A stretch of DNA of 64,000 bases from Burkholderiaceae bacterium (lineage in GTDB: Bacteria; Pseudomonadota; Gammaproteobacteria; Burkholderiales; Burkholderiaceae_C). The stretch lies in assembly GCA_019234815.1 (NCBI GenBank), contig JAFALA010000072.1, positions 1 to 64,000 on the forward strand. The letters run 5' to 3'. Both the position numbers and the translations under genes were made by a program. The notes beneath the pieces were generated by a model. The model saw only the letters and a list, made by a program, of their open reading frames with translations, did not search any database and was not told where the DNA came from. Shown here one piece after another: positions 45,974 to 53,849 of the stretch; within the stretch, counting starts at the first letter, position 1; each line of letters opens with the position of its first letter.

Positions 45974-46516
45974 TCAACGGCCCCAGATCCAGATCCTGGA
46001 ACCCTGAAGGTCAAGGTTACTCAATGCCAGGCTGGTCAAGGGCACGCTGCTGTTGCCCAGGGTGACCGAATTCACGCTCACGCTCAAACCGCTGTTGCCT
46101 GTGGCGTTGATATTGGGAACGGCCAACTGAAGCACGTCGCTCTTGCCGTCGTAGGCGCCGGACGCCTGGAAGCGCGCCAGGCCTGCCGCGCCGTCGCTGC
46201 CGTATGTGCTCGCCATGGCTGATATTGCGCTGCTGAAGCTGCTGCTGCTGATCAGGTCCACGGTCAGCGGCAGCAGGCCGACGATGTTGATGTGGTTGAA
46301 TGACAGCGTGCCGCCGGTGGGGTTTTCGCTGCTCAAGGTGCTGTAGCTGAAGCTTCCGACGTTGACGTTCAGGTTGCTCATCAGGCTGATGCCGTCCTGC
46401 GCGCTGACTTCCGACAAGGATTCATCGTCCATGGCCTTGAGCGCATGGGCTGCTCCAGCGCTGCACATCAATGTGAGCGCCAGCAAAGCGATGAAGAATT
46501 GCCAGATCCGCCGCAT
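45974..46516 (-). CDS. Exported fibre-subunit candidate 3
   Basis: 180 residues; signal peptide ending GAAHA, then LKAMDDESLSEVSAQDGISLMSNLNVNVGSFSYST, very like the major subunits. Ends SNLDLQGSRIWIWGR, the same L-x-G...W-x-x ending as subunits 1 and 2. GGAG lies 8 bases before the ATG. First gene after the internal terminator, so its level should be lower than that of subunits 1-2. Confidence 0.82.
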   Translation of the reverse strand: MRRIWQFFIALLALTLMCSAGAAHALKAMDDESLSEVSAQDGISLMSNLNVNVGSFSYSTLSSENPTGGTLSFNHINIVGLLPLTVDLISSSSFSSAISAMASTYGSDGAAGLARFQASGAYDGKSDVLQLAVPNINATGNSGLSVSVNSVTLGNSSVPLTSLALSNLDLQGSRIWIWGR

Positions 46517-46575
46517 GGCGTGAACTCCAGTGGGAGTGCTACAGCTGTTGAATGGGGGGGCGTTGGCGCCCTGCT

Positions 46576-46607
46576 GATAAAAAGGCCCGGGGGCAACCCG
46601 GGCCTTT
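46576..46607 (-). terminator. Strong intrinsic terminator inside the fibre operon
   Basis: Perfect 11-bp stem AAAGGCCCGGG / CCCGGGCCTTT (46581-46591 and 46597-46607) with a 5-base loop, followed on the minus strand by TTTTTAT. It lies between subunit 2 (stop at 46635) and subunit 3 (start at 46516). Confidence 0.88.
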
Positions 46608-46634
46608 CATGCGAGAACCATCAGACAGTGCTGA

Positions 46635-47162
46635 TCAGTGAGCCCACATTTGAACGGTCGTGCCTTGCAGGTCCATCTTGTTGATGGCGAAGGCGCCGAA
46701 CGAAGCGGCGCTGCCGCTCAGGGTCACCGAACCGACCGAGATGTTCAGACCGCCGTTGACGGCGTTCACGTTCGGGAAAGCGAACTGAACAGCGGACGAG
46801 CCGGTGCCGACGCCCGTGGCGCCTTCGAAGCCGCCGAGTGCCAGGCCGCCGTCGCTGGTGGTGATGTGCTGAGCAGCGGCGTCAGCAGCGATCGAACCTT
46901 GCAGCGAAGCAGCGTTGATCACGTCAACAGTCATCAGCACCAGGCCGTTGATGCCGATGTTGTTGAAGGCGATCGAGGCGTTTTGCGTCGTGTTGGTGTA
47001 GGTGAAGCTCTGGATGCCGATGTTCAGGTTGGCGGCGATCGACACACCGTCTTGACCGCTGACTTGAGCCAGCGATTCGTCGTCGATGGAGGTCATGGCC
47101 GAAGCGGACAGGGCGGCGCCAGCGAACAGGGCAGCAACAGCGGACAGCTTGAAGAATTTCAT
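46635..47162 (-). CDS. Exported major fibre-subunit candidate 2
   Basis: 175 residues; signal peptide MKFFKLSAVAALFAGAALSASA, then MTSIDDESLAQVSGQDGVSI, followed by a beta-rich, Asn/Ala/Gly/Ser-rich chain without Cys (NINIGIQ-like strands; FPNVNAVNGGLNISVGSVTL). Ends NKMDLQGTTVQMWAH. About 156 of 175 residues match subunit 1. The motif recalls DUF6160/FilA 'putative pilus' proteins (recognition is tentative). AGGAG lies 8 bases before the ATG. 36 bases after subunit 1. Confidence 0.85.
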   Translation of the reverse strand: MKFFKLSAVAALFAGAALSASAMTSIDDESLAQVSGQDGVSIAANLNIGIQSFTYTNTTQNASIAFNNIGINGLVLMTVDVINAASLQGSIAADAAAQHITTSDGGLALGGFEGATGVGTGSSAVQFAFPNVNAVNGGLNISVGSVTLSGSAASFGAFAINKMDLQGTTVQMWAH

Positions 47163-47198
47163 GTGTTGTCTCCTAGGTACCAATGATCTGGTGAAGGA

Positions 47199-47726
47199 TT
47201 AGTGAGCCCACATTTGGACGGTGGTGCCTTGCAGGTCCATCTTGTTGATGGCGAAGGAGCCGAACGAAGCGGCGCTGCCGTTCAGGACGACGGAACCGAC
47301 CGAGATGTTCAGGCCGCCGTTGACGGCATTCACGTTCGGGAAAGCGAACTGGACAGCGGAGGTGCCGGTACCTGCACCGGTGGCGCCCTCGAAGCTGGCC
47401 AGTGCCGCGCCGTGGTCGCTCACGGTGATGCCTTGGGCAGCGGCGTCAGTGCCGATGGCGGTTTGCAGCGAAGCAGCGTTGATCACGTCAACAGTCATCA
47501 GCACCAGGCCGTTGATCTTGATGTTGTCAAATGCGATCGATGCGGATTGCGTCGTGTTGGTGTAGGTGAAGCTCTGGATGCCGATGTTCAGGTTGGCGGC
47601 GATCGACACACCGTCTTGACCGCTGACTTGAGCCAGCGATTCGTCGTCGATGGAGGTCATGGCCGAAGCGGACAGGGCGGCGCCAGCGAGCAGGGCAGCA
47701 ACAGCGGACAGCTTGAAGAATTTCAT
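47199..47726 (-). CDS. Exported major fibre-subunit candidate 1
   Basis: 175 residues, first gene of the operon. Signal peptide MKFFKLSAVAALLAGAALSASA, cluster motif MTSIDDESLAQVSGQDGVSI, beta-rich low-complexity body, C-terminus NKMDLQGTTVQMWAH. No Cys in the mature chain. Ribosome site AGGAGATACACATG; 13 of these bases are exactly complementary to a predicted small RNA at 53988. A tandem copy (subunit 2) follows. An earlier in-frame start would place 20 polar residues before the signal and is unlikely. Confidence 0.86.
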   Translation of the reverse strand: MKFFKLSAVAALLAGAALSASAMTSIDDESLAQVSGQDGVSIAANLNIGIQSFTYTNTTQSASIAFDNIKINGLVLMTVDVINAASLQTAIGTDAAAQGITVSDHGAALASFEGATGAGTGTSAVQFAFPNVNAVNGGLNISVGSVVLNGSAASFGSFAINKMDLQGTTVQMWAH

Positions 47727-48027
47727 GTGTATCTCCTGATTGATGAATTGACTTACTGAGTTGGACTTGGACTCTTGCTTTTTCACGCACTGCCAGATCT
47801 CTAGCGGTGGGGTGTTGCCCCTTTTTAAAGATCGCTCCGGTGGGAACTTTCTTTGCCTTCGTTTGTCAGCGGCGTGAACGAATCATGCGATCTAGTTCAC
47901 AAAAACAAGTGACTTTGCGAGCCAAGCTATTGACTTTGCGCGCCCTCCGTTCGGTGGGGAGTAGGAACACTGAGAATGCTCCGCAACGCGCGTCCGGGTT
48001 ACTCCCGTGGCTATTCAATTTCTTTAC
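47727..48027. promoter_or_regulatory. Upstream control region of the fibre operon
   Basis: AT-richer DNA. Direct repeats TGACTTTGCGA (47910-47920) and TGACTTTGCGC (47931-47941) are exactly 21 bp apart, two helical turns, the classic arrangement for AraC-type sites. An inverted pair GTGAAC (47874-47879) / GTTCAC (47895-47900) lies nearer the gene, also with 21-bp spacing. A small GGGG/CCCC hairpin is near 47807-47820. I see no convincing sigma-70 promoter. The AraC-type gene upstream is the obvious candidate regulator. Confidence 0.5.
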
Positions 48028-48058
48028 ATTGGCTCATCTTGTGAGCCAATCTTTTTTT
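48028..48058 (+). terminator. Plus-strand intrinsic terminator with no known gene before it
   Basis: Perfect 9-bp stem ATTGGCTCA / TGAGCCAAT (48028-48036 and 48042-48050), 5-base loop, then CTTTTTTTG. On the minus strand no T run follows, so it serves a plus-strand RNA. No plus-strand gene is convincing in the 300 bases before it. Confidence 0.75.
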
Positions 48059-48065
48059 GATTGAA

Positions 48066-48115
48066 GCAAAGAAAAACACCGTGAACATCGGCCATTTTGG
48101 CCGTTCACGGTGTTT
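48066..48115 (-). terminator. Terminator of the AraC-type gene
   Basis: Perfect 13-bp arms AAACACCGTGAAC (48074-48086) and GTTCACGGTGTTT (48103-48115), with an inner GGCC/GGCC pairing, followed on the minus strand by TTTCTTTGC. It separates the regulator gene from the fibre operon. Confidence 0.85.
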
Positions 48116-48144
48116 GATGATTTTGGAAATTTAAGTGATAACTA

Positions 48145-49308
48145 TCAGGATGCGCACCGCAATTGCGCGGGCGAATGACCGAACCAGCGCTTGCAGGCTC
48201 GGTAGAAATTGCTGGGGTCTGCAAAGCCCAGGGCGAAGCTCATTTCGGTGGGGGAAATATCGCCCTTGGCGAGGAAGCGCTGGGCCAGCTCGCGGCGGGT
48301 TTCGTCGACCAACTTCACGAAGCTGGTGTTCTCTTCGAGCAGGCGGCGCTGCAGGGTGCGCTCGCTCATGCACAGCTGCGAGGCGATCATGTCGCGGCGC
48401 GGGTCGCCCTTGGCCAGTTCCTGTAGCAGCAATTGGCGCACGCGCATCTGCACATTGGCGCCGCGCTGCTGCATGACCTGCGAGGCGTTGCGCTCGCAGA
48501 GCTCGGCCACGTCGGCATTGGCCGTCGGTATCTCGATGTCGAAATCGGCCTTGTTGAAGACCATGCGGAATTCGTCGGCGTCGAATCGAACCTCGCAGCC
48601 CATGGCCTTTTGCCAGGGCGCGGGGTCGGCCGGCTGGGCGAATGGGTATTCGATGCGAACGGGGCGCACATCTCTCGCCGTGATCCAGCGCAAGGCGTGC
48701 AGCAGCACGTTGGCCACAAAGTCCACGCGCTGCAGGGGGCTGGGCTGCATGCCGCCAAGAATGCTCAGGGTCAGGCATTGCGTGGCGCCGGTGCTTTGCA
48801 TCTCGAGGTGCAGCGTGGGCGAGAGCAGCGGCGAGAAGCGCAGCAGGTAGCGCATGGCGTCGCCCAGGGTCCTGGCGGCCAGCACCAGATGGGCCAGCAT
48901 GCCCAGCGCCACCAGCGGGTGGGCGGGGACGGTCAAGCCGATCGCGGGGTCGCCGGTCTGGGTCACGGCCAGGCTCCAGAGCTGGTTGTAGCCGTCGGAC
49001 AGCACGCGCGGATCCTGCTCGTCGGGCGAGACGTTCAGGCGGGTCAGCAACTCGTCCACATTGATGCCGCGCGTACCCAGGGCCTGGATCATGGCGTGCC
49101 GCCAACTGGCGCCCAGTGCGGGCATCTGGGACGGTTGCTGCTGGGTCTGGGCCTGGCTCGACCGGCTGCGCGTGGCGCCGTCGTTCAGGATGATGGGGGA
49201 CGCGGAGTCGCTGCGCGCGTCCAGCTCGACGGAACGCCCGGCCGCGCCGCGTGCTTGCGTGCCGGCGGTGCGGGAGGGGCGCGTGTTCAGATCGGTCAGA
49301 TCGAGCAT
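48145..49308 (-). CDS. AraC-family regulator (OruR/arabinose-binding-domain type)
   Basis: 387 residues. After a polar N-terminal tail (to about 55) comes the 'Arabinose_bd' AraC N-domain (GLTVPAHPLVALGMLAHLVLA, LLRFSPLLSPTL) and a C-terminal double HTH: IASQLCMSERTLQRRLLEENTSFVKLVDETRRELAQRFL, then ISPTEMSFALGFADPSNFYRACKRWFGHSPAQLR. ATG at 49308 was chosen over a TTG at 49332. Same strand as, and directly upstream of, the fibre operon but with its own terminator. The target is inferred. Confidence 0.92.
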   Translation of the reverse strand: MLDLTDLNTRPSRTAGTQARGAAGRSVELDARSDSASPIILNDGATRSRSSQAQTQQQPSQMPALGASWRHAMIQALGTRGINVDELLTRLNVSPDEQDPRVLSDGYNQLWSLAVTQTGDPAIGLTVPAHPLVALGMLAHLVLAARTLGDAMRYLLRFSPLLSPTLHLEMQSTGATQCLTLSILGGMQPSPLQRVDFVANVLLHALRWITARDVRPVRIEYPFAQPADPAPWQKAMGCEVRFDADEFRMVFNKADFDIEIPTANADVAELCERNASQVMQQRGANVQMRVRQLLLQELAKGDPRRDMIASQLCMSERTLQRRLLEENTSFVKLVDETRRELAQRFLAKGDISPTEMSFALGFADPSNFYRACKRWFGHSPAQLRCAS

Positions 49309-49607
49309 GGGTCGCTTTGCTGCGTCATTCAATACTTCGGATCACGCACCAAGGATGGGAGTTGTCCAAAACTTGGGGCGGGGAGTGCACTTTATGCGTG
49401 CGCTATCCGCAACGTCGCCGTCCGTAAGGCTTGGTTAGGGATGGGTATAGGGTTAGTCATAGCCATCCAAAAGGATAGGTTTCGTGTTTTTCTATCAGGG
49501 TAACCGCGTAGATCCGGCCTCACGGCAGCCACATGGCGCGTGATTTTTTGACGCTATTGGCGCCGGGGATGGATAGGGATGGTCAGGCGGGGGGGGGAGG
49601 CTGCTGG
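49309..49607. other. Spacer between the LuxR-type and AraC-type genes
   Basis: It should hold the AraC-type gene's promoter. GGTTAG occurs twice 18 bp apart (49433-49438, 49451-49456), and GGATGG/CCATCC form an imperfect inverted repeat around 49439-49470. A run of nine Gs is at about 49589-49597. No gene or clear promoter recognised. Confidence 0.3.
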
Positions 49608-52391
49608 CTATTGCACCCAGCCCCGTTCGCGCGCGATGAACACCGCATGGGTGCGGTTGCGGGCGTCCAGCTTGTGGTTGATGTTGCGCAAGTGGAATTT
49701 CACCGTGGGCTCGGAGATGTGCAGGCTGCTGGCGATCTGCTTGTTGGGCATGCCCGCCGCCAGGCATTGCAGGATCTGCAATTCACGCGGGGACAGACCG
49801 GGCGCAATGCCTTGCGACAGGCCGGGTTCGGCCGCCTGGCCGTCTTCCTCCGGCGCCAGCCCATGGACTGGAAGCGGCGTGCCTGGGGCCGCGCCCTGGG
49901 GTGCTGTCCTGGCGGCGGCTTCTGCCGGCCGTACGCTGGCGGGTGCGCTGGCCAGCAGCGCCGCGACCTGGGGATAGGGGTTGGCGGTCAGGCCCTCGTC
50001 CAGGCATTGCCGCAGCAGTTCGGGAATGGCGGAACCTTCCTCCCAGAAGCTGGCGCTCAGGCCGTATTGGGCTTCGATGCGCAGGGCGGCTTCCATGTCG
50101 GCCGAGGCGGCCTCGGGATTTTCCAGCTGCTGCTGCGCCACGGCTCGCAGCAGGTGCAGCTTGAGCACGCGGCGCATGCGGCCGTGCTCGAGCGCCAGGG
50201 CCAGGCCCTCGGTGCAGCTGGCCACCACCTCGCCGGCCTTGCCTTCGCGCAGGCGCAGCCGGCATTGCGCAACGGCAGGGTCTTCCACGTCGTTGATGGG
50301 GGTCAGCCGGTCGGGCGCGAAGGCCCAGCCCACGGGCTGCAGGGCGATGCGATCGAAGTCCACGGGCAGGCCGTGATCGAACTGCTGCATGGCCAGGTAT
50401 TGCTGTTCCATGCGCAGGGTGGCGACGATGCGCGGCATGCTCAGGGAGCGGCCCATGTCGATGCCGGCCTGCACGCTGCGGGCCGCCTCGCTGAAATGGG
50501 CGCGACGGCAATGCGCGCGCGCGACGATGCGGTACAGGATCGCGCTGGCATCCAGGGCCAGCAGCTCGGTGCTTTGGTCCAGGTATTCGTTCGCCAGCGC
50601 TTCCGCCTGCGTGAATTCGCCCAGCTCGTAGAGGGCCCCGGCCAGGAAGGCGCCCACGCAGGCGGTGCTGATGCTCTGGCGCCCCAGGCTCTTGCTGAGT
50701 TCGTCGTAATGGGGCTCCAGCATCGCCACGGCTTCGCGGGCCTTGCCCTGGGCCAGCAGGGCGTAGCCGATGATGCCCAGCGCATAGGTCATGCCGTAGA
50801 TGCTGCCCAGGCGCTTGAGCTGGCTGCGGGCCGCCTCGGCCTTGCTGATGGCCTGGGCAAACCGCTGCGAAACGAGGTCCACGTAGGCGCGCAGGCACTC
50901 CAAGATCGCGTCGCTCATGCCGGACAGCGGCACGCCGTCGTAGCGCTGCAGGGCGGCTTCGCATTCGGCCACCCGGTCCATCAGGGCCAGCGAGAGCGGC
51001 TCCAGCACGCGGTATTCGTGCAGGCCCTGCACCGCGGGCTCGGACTTGAGCTGCCGCGCGACTTCGCTGGCCAGGGTGTATTCATGCCTGAAGATGCAGG
51101 CCCAGGCCAGCGCCACCAGCAGTTCCGGATAGCGCGACAGCACCGGCTTGGGAATGGCGCCCAGCCAATGCCGACAGGTGCTGGTGTGGCCGCGCGCCAG
51201 CGCCTGCCAGACGTAGCTGAGCAGGATCTCGCAGGCCTGCTCATGGTGGCCTGCCTTGAGCGAGTGGTCGATGGCGCTGGCGTGCTCGCCGATCTGCAGG
51301 TACCAGGCGGCGGCGCGGCCGTGCAAGGCGGGCAGCCATTCCGGGTGGTCTTCGTTGAGCCGGCGCTGCAGGAACTCGGCAAACAGCGGGTGATAGCGGT
51401 ACTCGTTGCCGGCTGCGCCCATGCGCAGGATGAACAGGCTCTGCTGTTCCAGCTGGCGCAGCAGCGTGATGGCGTGCTGCGATTCGGTCACGGCATTGCA
51501 GATGCCGGGGTTGAGCTGCTTGACGATGCTGGTCCGCAGCAGGAATTGCTTGATCTCGTCGCTCTGGTCCCAGAACACCTCGTCGTAGAGATAGCGGCCG
51601 ATGTCGGCCGTCTGCTCGCAGAAATTGGCGATGAAGCCCTGGCGGTCGTCCCGCGCCTTGAGCGCGAGCGCCGCCAGCTGCAGGCCGGCGGGCCAGCCCT
51701 CCGTGGCATTGAGCAGGCGCCGCACGCTGGACACATCCAGCTCCAGGTGGTGCCGGTGGTTGAGGAACTGCTCGGCCTGGTCGAAATCGAAGCACAGCTC
51801 GGCCATGCCGATCTGCAGCAACCGGCCCTGGGCTTTCCACTTGTAGAAACGCAGCGGCGGGGTGCTGCGCGCGGTGATGAAGAGCTTGCAGCTCGGAGGC
51901 AGGCGTTCGATCAGGCGCTGCATCAGGTCGATGGCGCGCGGGTCCTTGAGATGGTCGAAATCGTCCAGAAAAATGGCGCAATCCTGCTGCAGGCTGGAGA
52001 TGGACTCCAGCAGCCGCTGCCCCAGGCCCGAGCCGGCGTAGGGCGCGTCCATCATGTTGGGCGGCGGCGCCGGCGCGGGCATGGCGCCCTCGAGCAGGTC
52101 CGCGCTCAAGGCCGACAGCATCAGGCTGCAAAAGCGTTCGAGGTGGTTGTCGTCGGCGCTGAGCTGTATCCACGCCGTGTGCATGCCGTTCTCGCGCAGG
52201 CGCTCGTGCAGGGCCAGCATGGCGGTGGTCTTGCCGAAGCCGGCGGGTGCCACGGCCAGTACCAGGCTGACGTCGGCACAGTCTTCCAGCCAGTCCGACA
52301 GGTTCGGGTTGTGAACCAGGTAGCGACTGAGCTGAGGAGCGACGAGGCGGGGAAAACTGAGCGTAAAGCCGGGCGAGGTTTGCTGCGTCAT
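49608..52391 (-). CDS. LuxR-family ATP-dependent regulator, MalT type
   Basis: 927 residues. N-terminal STAND/AAA ATPase with Walker A APAGFGKTT (about 49-57) and Walker B-like CAIFLDDFDHL near 139. A long helical TPR-like sensor part lies in the middle (about 400-820). The C-terminal LuxR HTH is LSPRELQILQCLAAGMPNKQIASSLHISEPTVKFHLRNINHKLDARNRTHAV. These proteins bind an inducer in the middle domain, ATP in front, and activate genes as oligomers. The target is not evident; neighbours are sulfur and AraC-regulator genes. Confidence 0.94.
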   Translation of the reverse strand: MTQQTSPGFTLSFPRLVAPQLSRYLVHNPNLSDWLEDCADVSLVLAVAPAGFGKTTAMLALHERLRENGMHTAWIQLSADDNHLERFCSLMLSALSADLLEGAMPAPAPPPNMMDAPYAGSGLGQRLLESISSLQQDCAIFLDDFDHLKDPRAIDLMQRLIERLPPSCKLFITARSTPPLRFYKWKAQGRLLQIGMAELCFDFDQAEQFLNHRHHLELDVSSVRRLLNATEGWPAGLQLAALALKARDDRQGFIANFCEQTADIGRYLYDEVFWDQSDEIKQFLLRTSIVKQLNPGICNAVTESQHAITLLRQLEQQSLFILRMGAAGNEYRYHPLFAEFLQRRLNEDHPEWLPALHGRAAAWYLQIGEHASAIDHSLKAGHHEQACEILLSYVWQALARGHTSTCRHWLGAIPKPVLSRYPELLVALAWACIFRHEYTLASEVARQLKSEPAVQGLHEYRVLEPLSLALMDRVAECEAALQRYDGVPLSGMSDAILECLRAYVDLVSQRFAQAISKAEAARSQLKRLGSIYGMTYALGIIGYALLAQGKAREAVAMLEPHYDELSKSLGRQSISTACVGAFLAGALYELGEFTQAEALANEYLDQSTELLALDASAILYRIVARAHCRRAHFSEAARSVQAGIDMGRSLSMPRIVATLRMEQQYLAMQQFDHGLPVDFDRIALQPVGWAFAPDRLTPINDVEDPAVAQCRLRLREGKAGEVVASCTEGLALALEHGRMRRVLKLHLLRAVAQQQLENPEAASADMEAALRIEAQYGLSASFWEEGSAIPELLRQCLDEGLTANPYPQVAALLASAPASVRPAEAAARTAPQGAAPGTPLPVHGLAPEEDGQAAEPGLSQGIAPGLSPRELQILQCLAAGMPNKQIASSLHISEPTVKFHLRNINHKLDARNRTHAVFIARERGWVQ

Positions 52392-52465
52392 ATCGGCTGC
52401 ACAGCGTAGCCGAAATAGGCCGAATTCCTCTGAGGGGAAGCCAGATGTTTTCTAGGGGTGGGCCA

Positions 52466-53545
52466 CTAACTGGCGTAGCCCATGTGCTGCCACAGCAACA
52501 TGCCGCCGCGCAGATTGGCCACGCGCTCGAAGCCGGCCTGGCGCAGGATCACCGTGGCCTGGCCCGAGCGCATGCCCGAATGGCAGACCGACACCACCGG
52601 CTTGTCGCGCGGCAGCTCGGCCATGCGGCCGCGCAGCTGGTTCAAGGGAATGTTCAGCGCGCCGGCGATGCGGCCGAGTTCGCCGCCCAGCTCCTCGGGC
52701 TCCCGCACGTCGACCAGGGTCAGCTCGCGCAGATGGCTGGCGACCCAGTCCGGCTCGATCTCGAGCAGTCCAGCGTAGGTCTGCCGCACAGGGCCCCAGT
52801 CCGCCAGGCGAGGTGCCGCGCCGTCTTGCGGCTTGCCGCAGCGCAGGTTGGCGGGCAGGGCCACGGCCAAATGCTTGGGATGCGGCAGCTGCAGGTTTTC
52901 CATGAAGCCGACGAAGTCGCGCGCCTGGGCCTGGCCGCCGATGCGCGGGTTGTGCTGGCGTTCTTCGGCAATGGTGGACATGGTGCGTCCCGCATAGTCG
53001 TGGCCGGGAAACACCAGGCAGTCGCCGGGCAGGGTGAACAGCTGCTCGGTAATGGAGCGGTACAGCGTCAGGGCACTGCCATGCTGGAAATCGCAGCGCC
53101 CGGTGCCGCGGATCAGCAGGGCGTCGCCGGTGAACACGCGGCGCGGATCGTCCTGGTCGTCGCTCAGGAAGCTGAGGCATCCGTCGGTGTGGCCCGGCGT
53201 AGCGCGCACCTCCAGATGCCGCGAGCCAAAGTAGACGCGGTCGCCGTCGTCCAGCAGCAAGTCGGCGCCTTGCAGGTCGGCGCCGTAGCGCCTGGAGATG
53301 CCGATCCTGCAGGCGGTGGCCTGCTGCATCAGCCAGGCGCCGGTGACGTGGTCGGCATGGCAATGCGTGTCGAGTACCGCCACCAGCTTGAGTTCGAGTT
53401 CGTCCACCAGGGCGCGATCGCGCAGGTGCTGCTCGAACACGGTATCGATCAGCACGGCTTCACGGCTGAGCGGGTCGCCCACCAGGTAGGTGTAGGTGGA
53501 GGAATTGACGTCGAGCAATTGCCGAAAGACAAGGCGGTGCTGCAT
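52466..53545 (-). CDS. Persulfide dioxygenase-rhodanese fusion
   Basis: 359 residues. The N-terminal ETHE1-type metallo-beta-lactamase domain has THCHADHVTG, TPGHTDGCLSF, FTGDALLIRGTGRCDF and FPGHDYAGRT. The C-terminal rhodanese (about 260-359) has active-site loop VCHSGMRSG with Cys. In such fusions (PRF type) the dioxygenase oxidises glutathione persulfide to sulfite and the rhodanese makes thiosulfate. The ATG at 53545 matches the domain start. 4 bases after a small conserved-looking gene. Confidence 0.94.
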   Translation of the reverse strand: MQHRLVFRQLLDVNSSTYTYLVGDPLSREAVLIDTVFEQHLRDRALVDELELKLVAVLDTHCHADHVTGAWLMQQATACRIGISRRYGADLQGADLLLDDGDRVYFGSRHLEVRATPGHTDGCLSFLSDDQDDPRRVFTGDALLIRGTGRCDFQHGSALTLYRSITEQLFTLPGDCLVFPGHDYAGRTMSTIAEERQHNPRIGGQAQARDFVGFMENLQLPHPKHLAVALPANLRCGKPQDGAAPRLADWGPVRQTYAGLLEIEPDWVASHLRELTLVDVREPEELGGELGRIAGALNIPLNQLRGRMAELPRDKPVVSVCHSGMRSGQATVILRQAGFERVANLRGGMLLWQHMGYAS

Positions 53546-53549
53546 GGAC

Positions 53550-53849
53550 CTACTCCCGGGCGTCTGCACGACGCCTTGATGCCGTCTCGCGTTGCAGGGC
53601 CACGCGGATGCGTGCAATGGTGTCCTCCACCGGCGCGTGGCGCGACACCTCCAGCCCCAGCTTGCGGGCGATGGCGTTGACCCGCACGGGGTTGAGCGGA
53701 ATGCCGCCCTGGTCGACGGCTTGGATCAGGTCTTGCGCCAACTGCCACTCGGCACGCACGGGAAGCGGGCTTTTTGGCCTGGGCATGAGGTACCGCCCGA
53801 GGCGCGCAAAGCCGAGACGCAGCCTGTGTCTGAACAACGAAAAATCCAT
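53550..53849 (-). CDS. Small protein of unknown function upstream of the persulfide dioxygenase
   Basis: 99 residues, basic, no signal peptide. The core VRAEWQLAQDLIQAVDQGGIPLNPVRVNAIARKLGLEVSRHAPVEDTIARIRVAL looks like a compact helical domain. It ends 4 bases before the fusion gene start, so the two are probably one operon. Family not recognised. Confidence 0.65.
   Translation of the reverse strand: MDFSLFRHRLRLGFARLGRYLMPRPKSPLPVRAEWQLAQDLIQAVDQGGIPLNPVRVNAIARKLGLEVSRHAPVEDTIARIRVALQRETASRRRADARE

Larger units (their letters stand above)
46635..47726 (-). repeat. Tandem duplication of the major subunit gene
   Basis: Two 528-base genes with a 564-base offset. Signal peptides and the first 60 codons are almost the same in DNA (47040-47162 against 47604-47726), as are the last 45 codons. 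The central part (residues 85-118) differs most, leaving a variable middle between conserved ends. Confidence 0.9.

Noticed and set aside
47807-48064. 85-codon plus-strand frame upstream of the fibre operon
   Set aside because: TTG start, no ribosome site, atypical codon use, and its stop lies inside the tail of an intrinsic terminator. The RNA may be real but the protein is unlikely.
49433-49470. Terminator after the MalT-type gene
   Set aside because: GGATGG/CCATCC can pair but no T run follows on the minus strand, and it is more than 130 bases after the stop.
49533-52409. 958-codon open frame on the plus strand
   Set aside because: It mirrors the MalT-type regulator almost exactly and has no recognisable domain.
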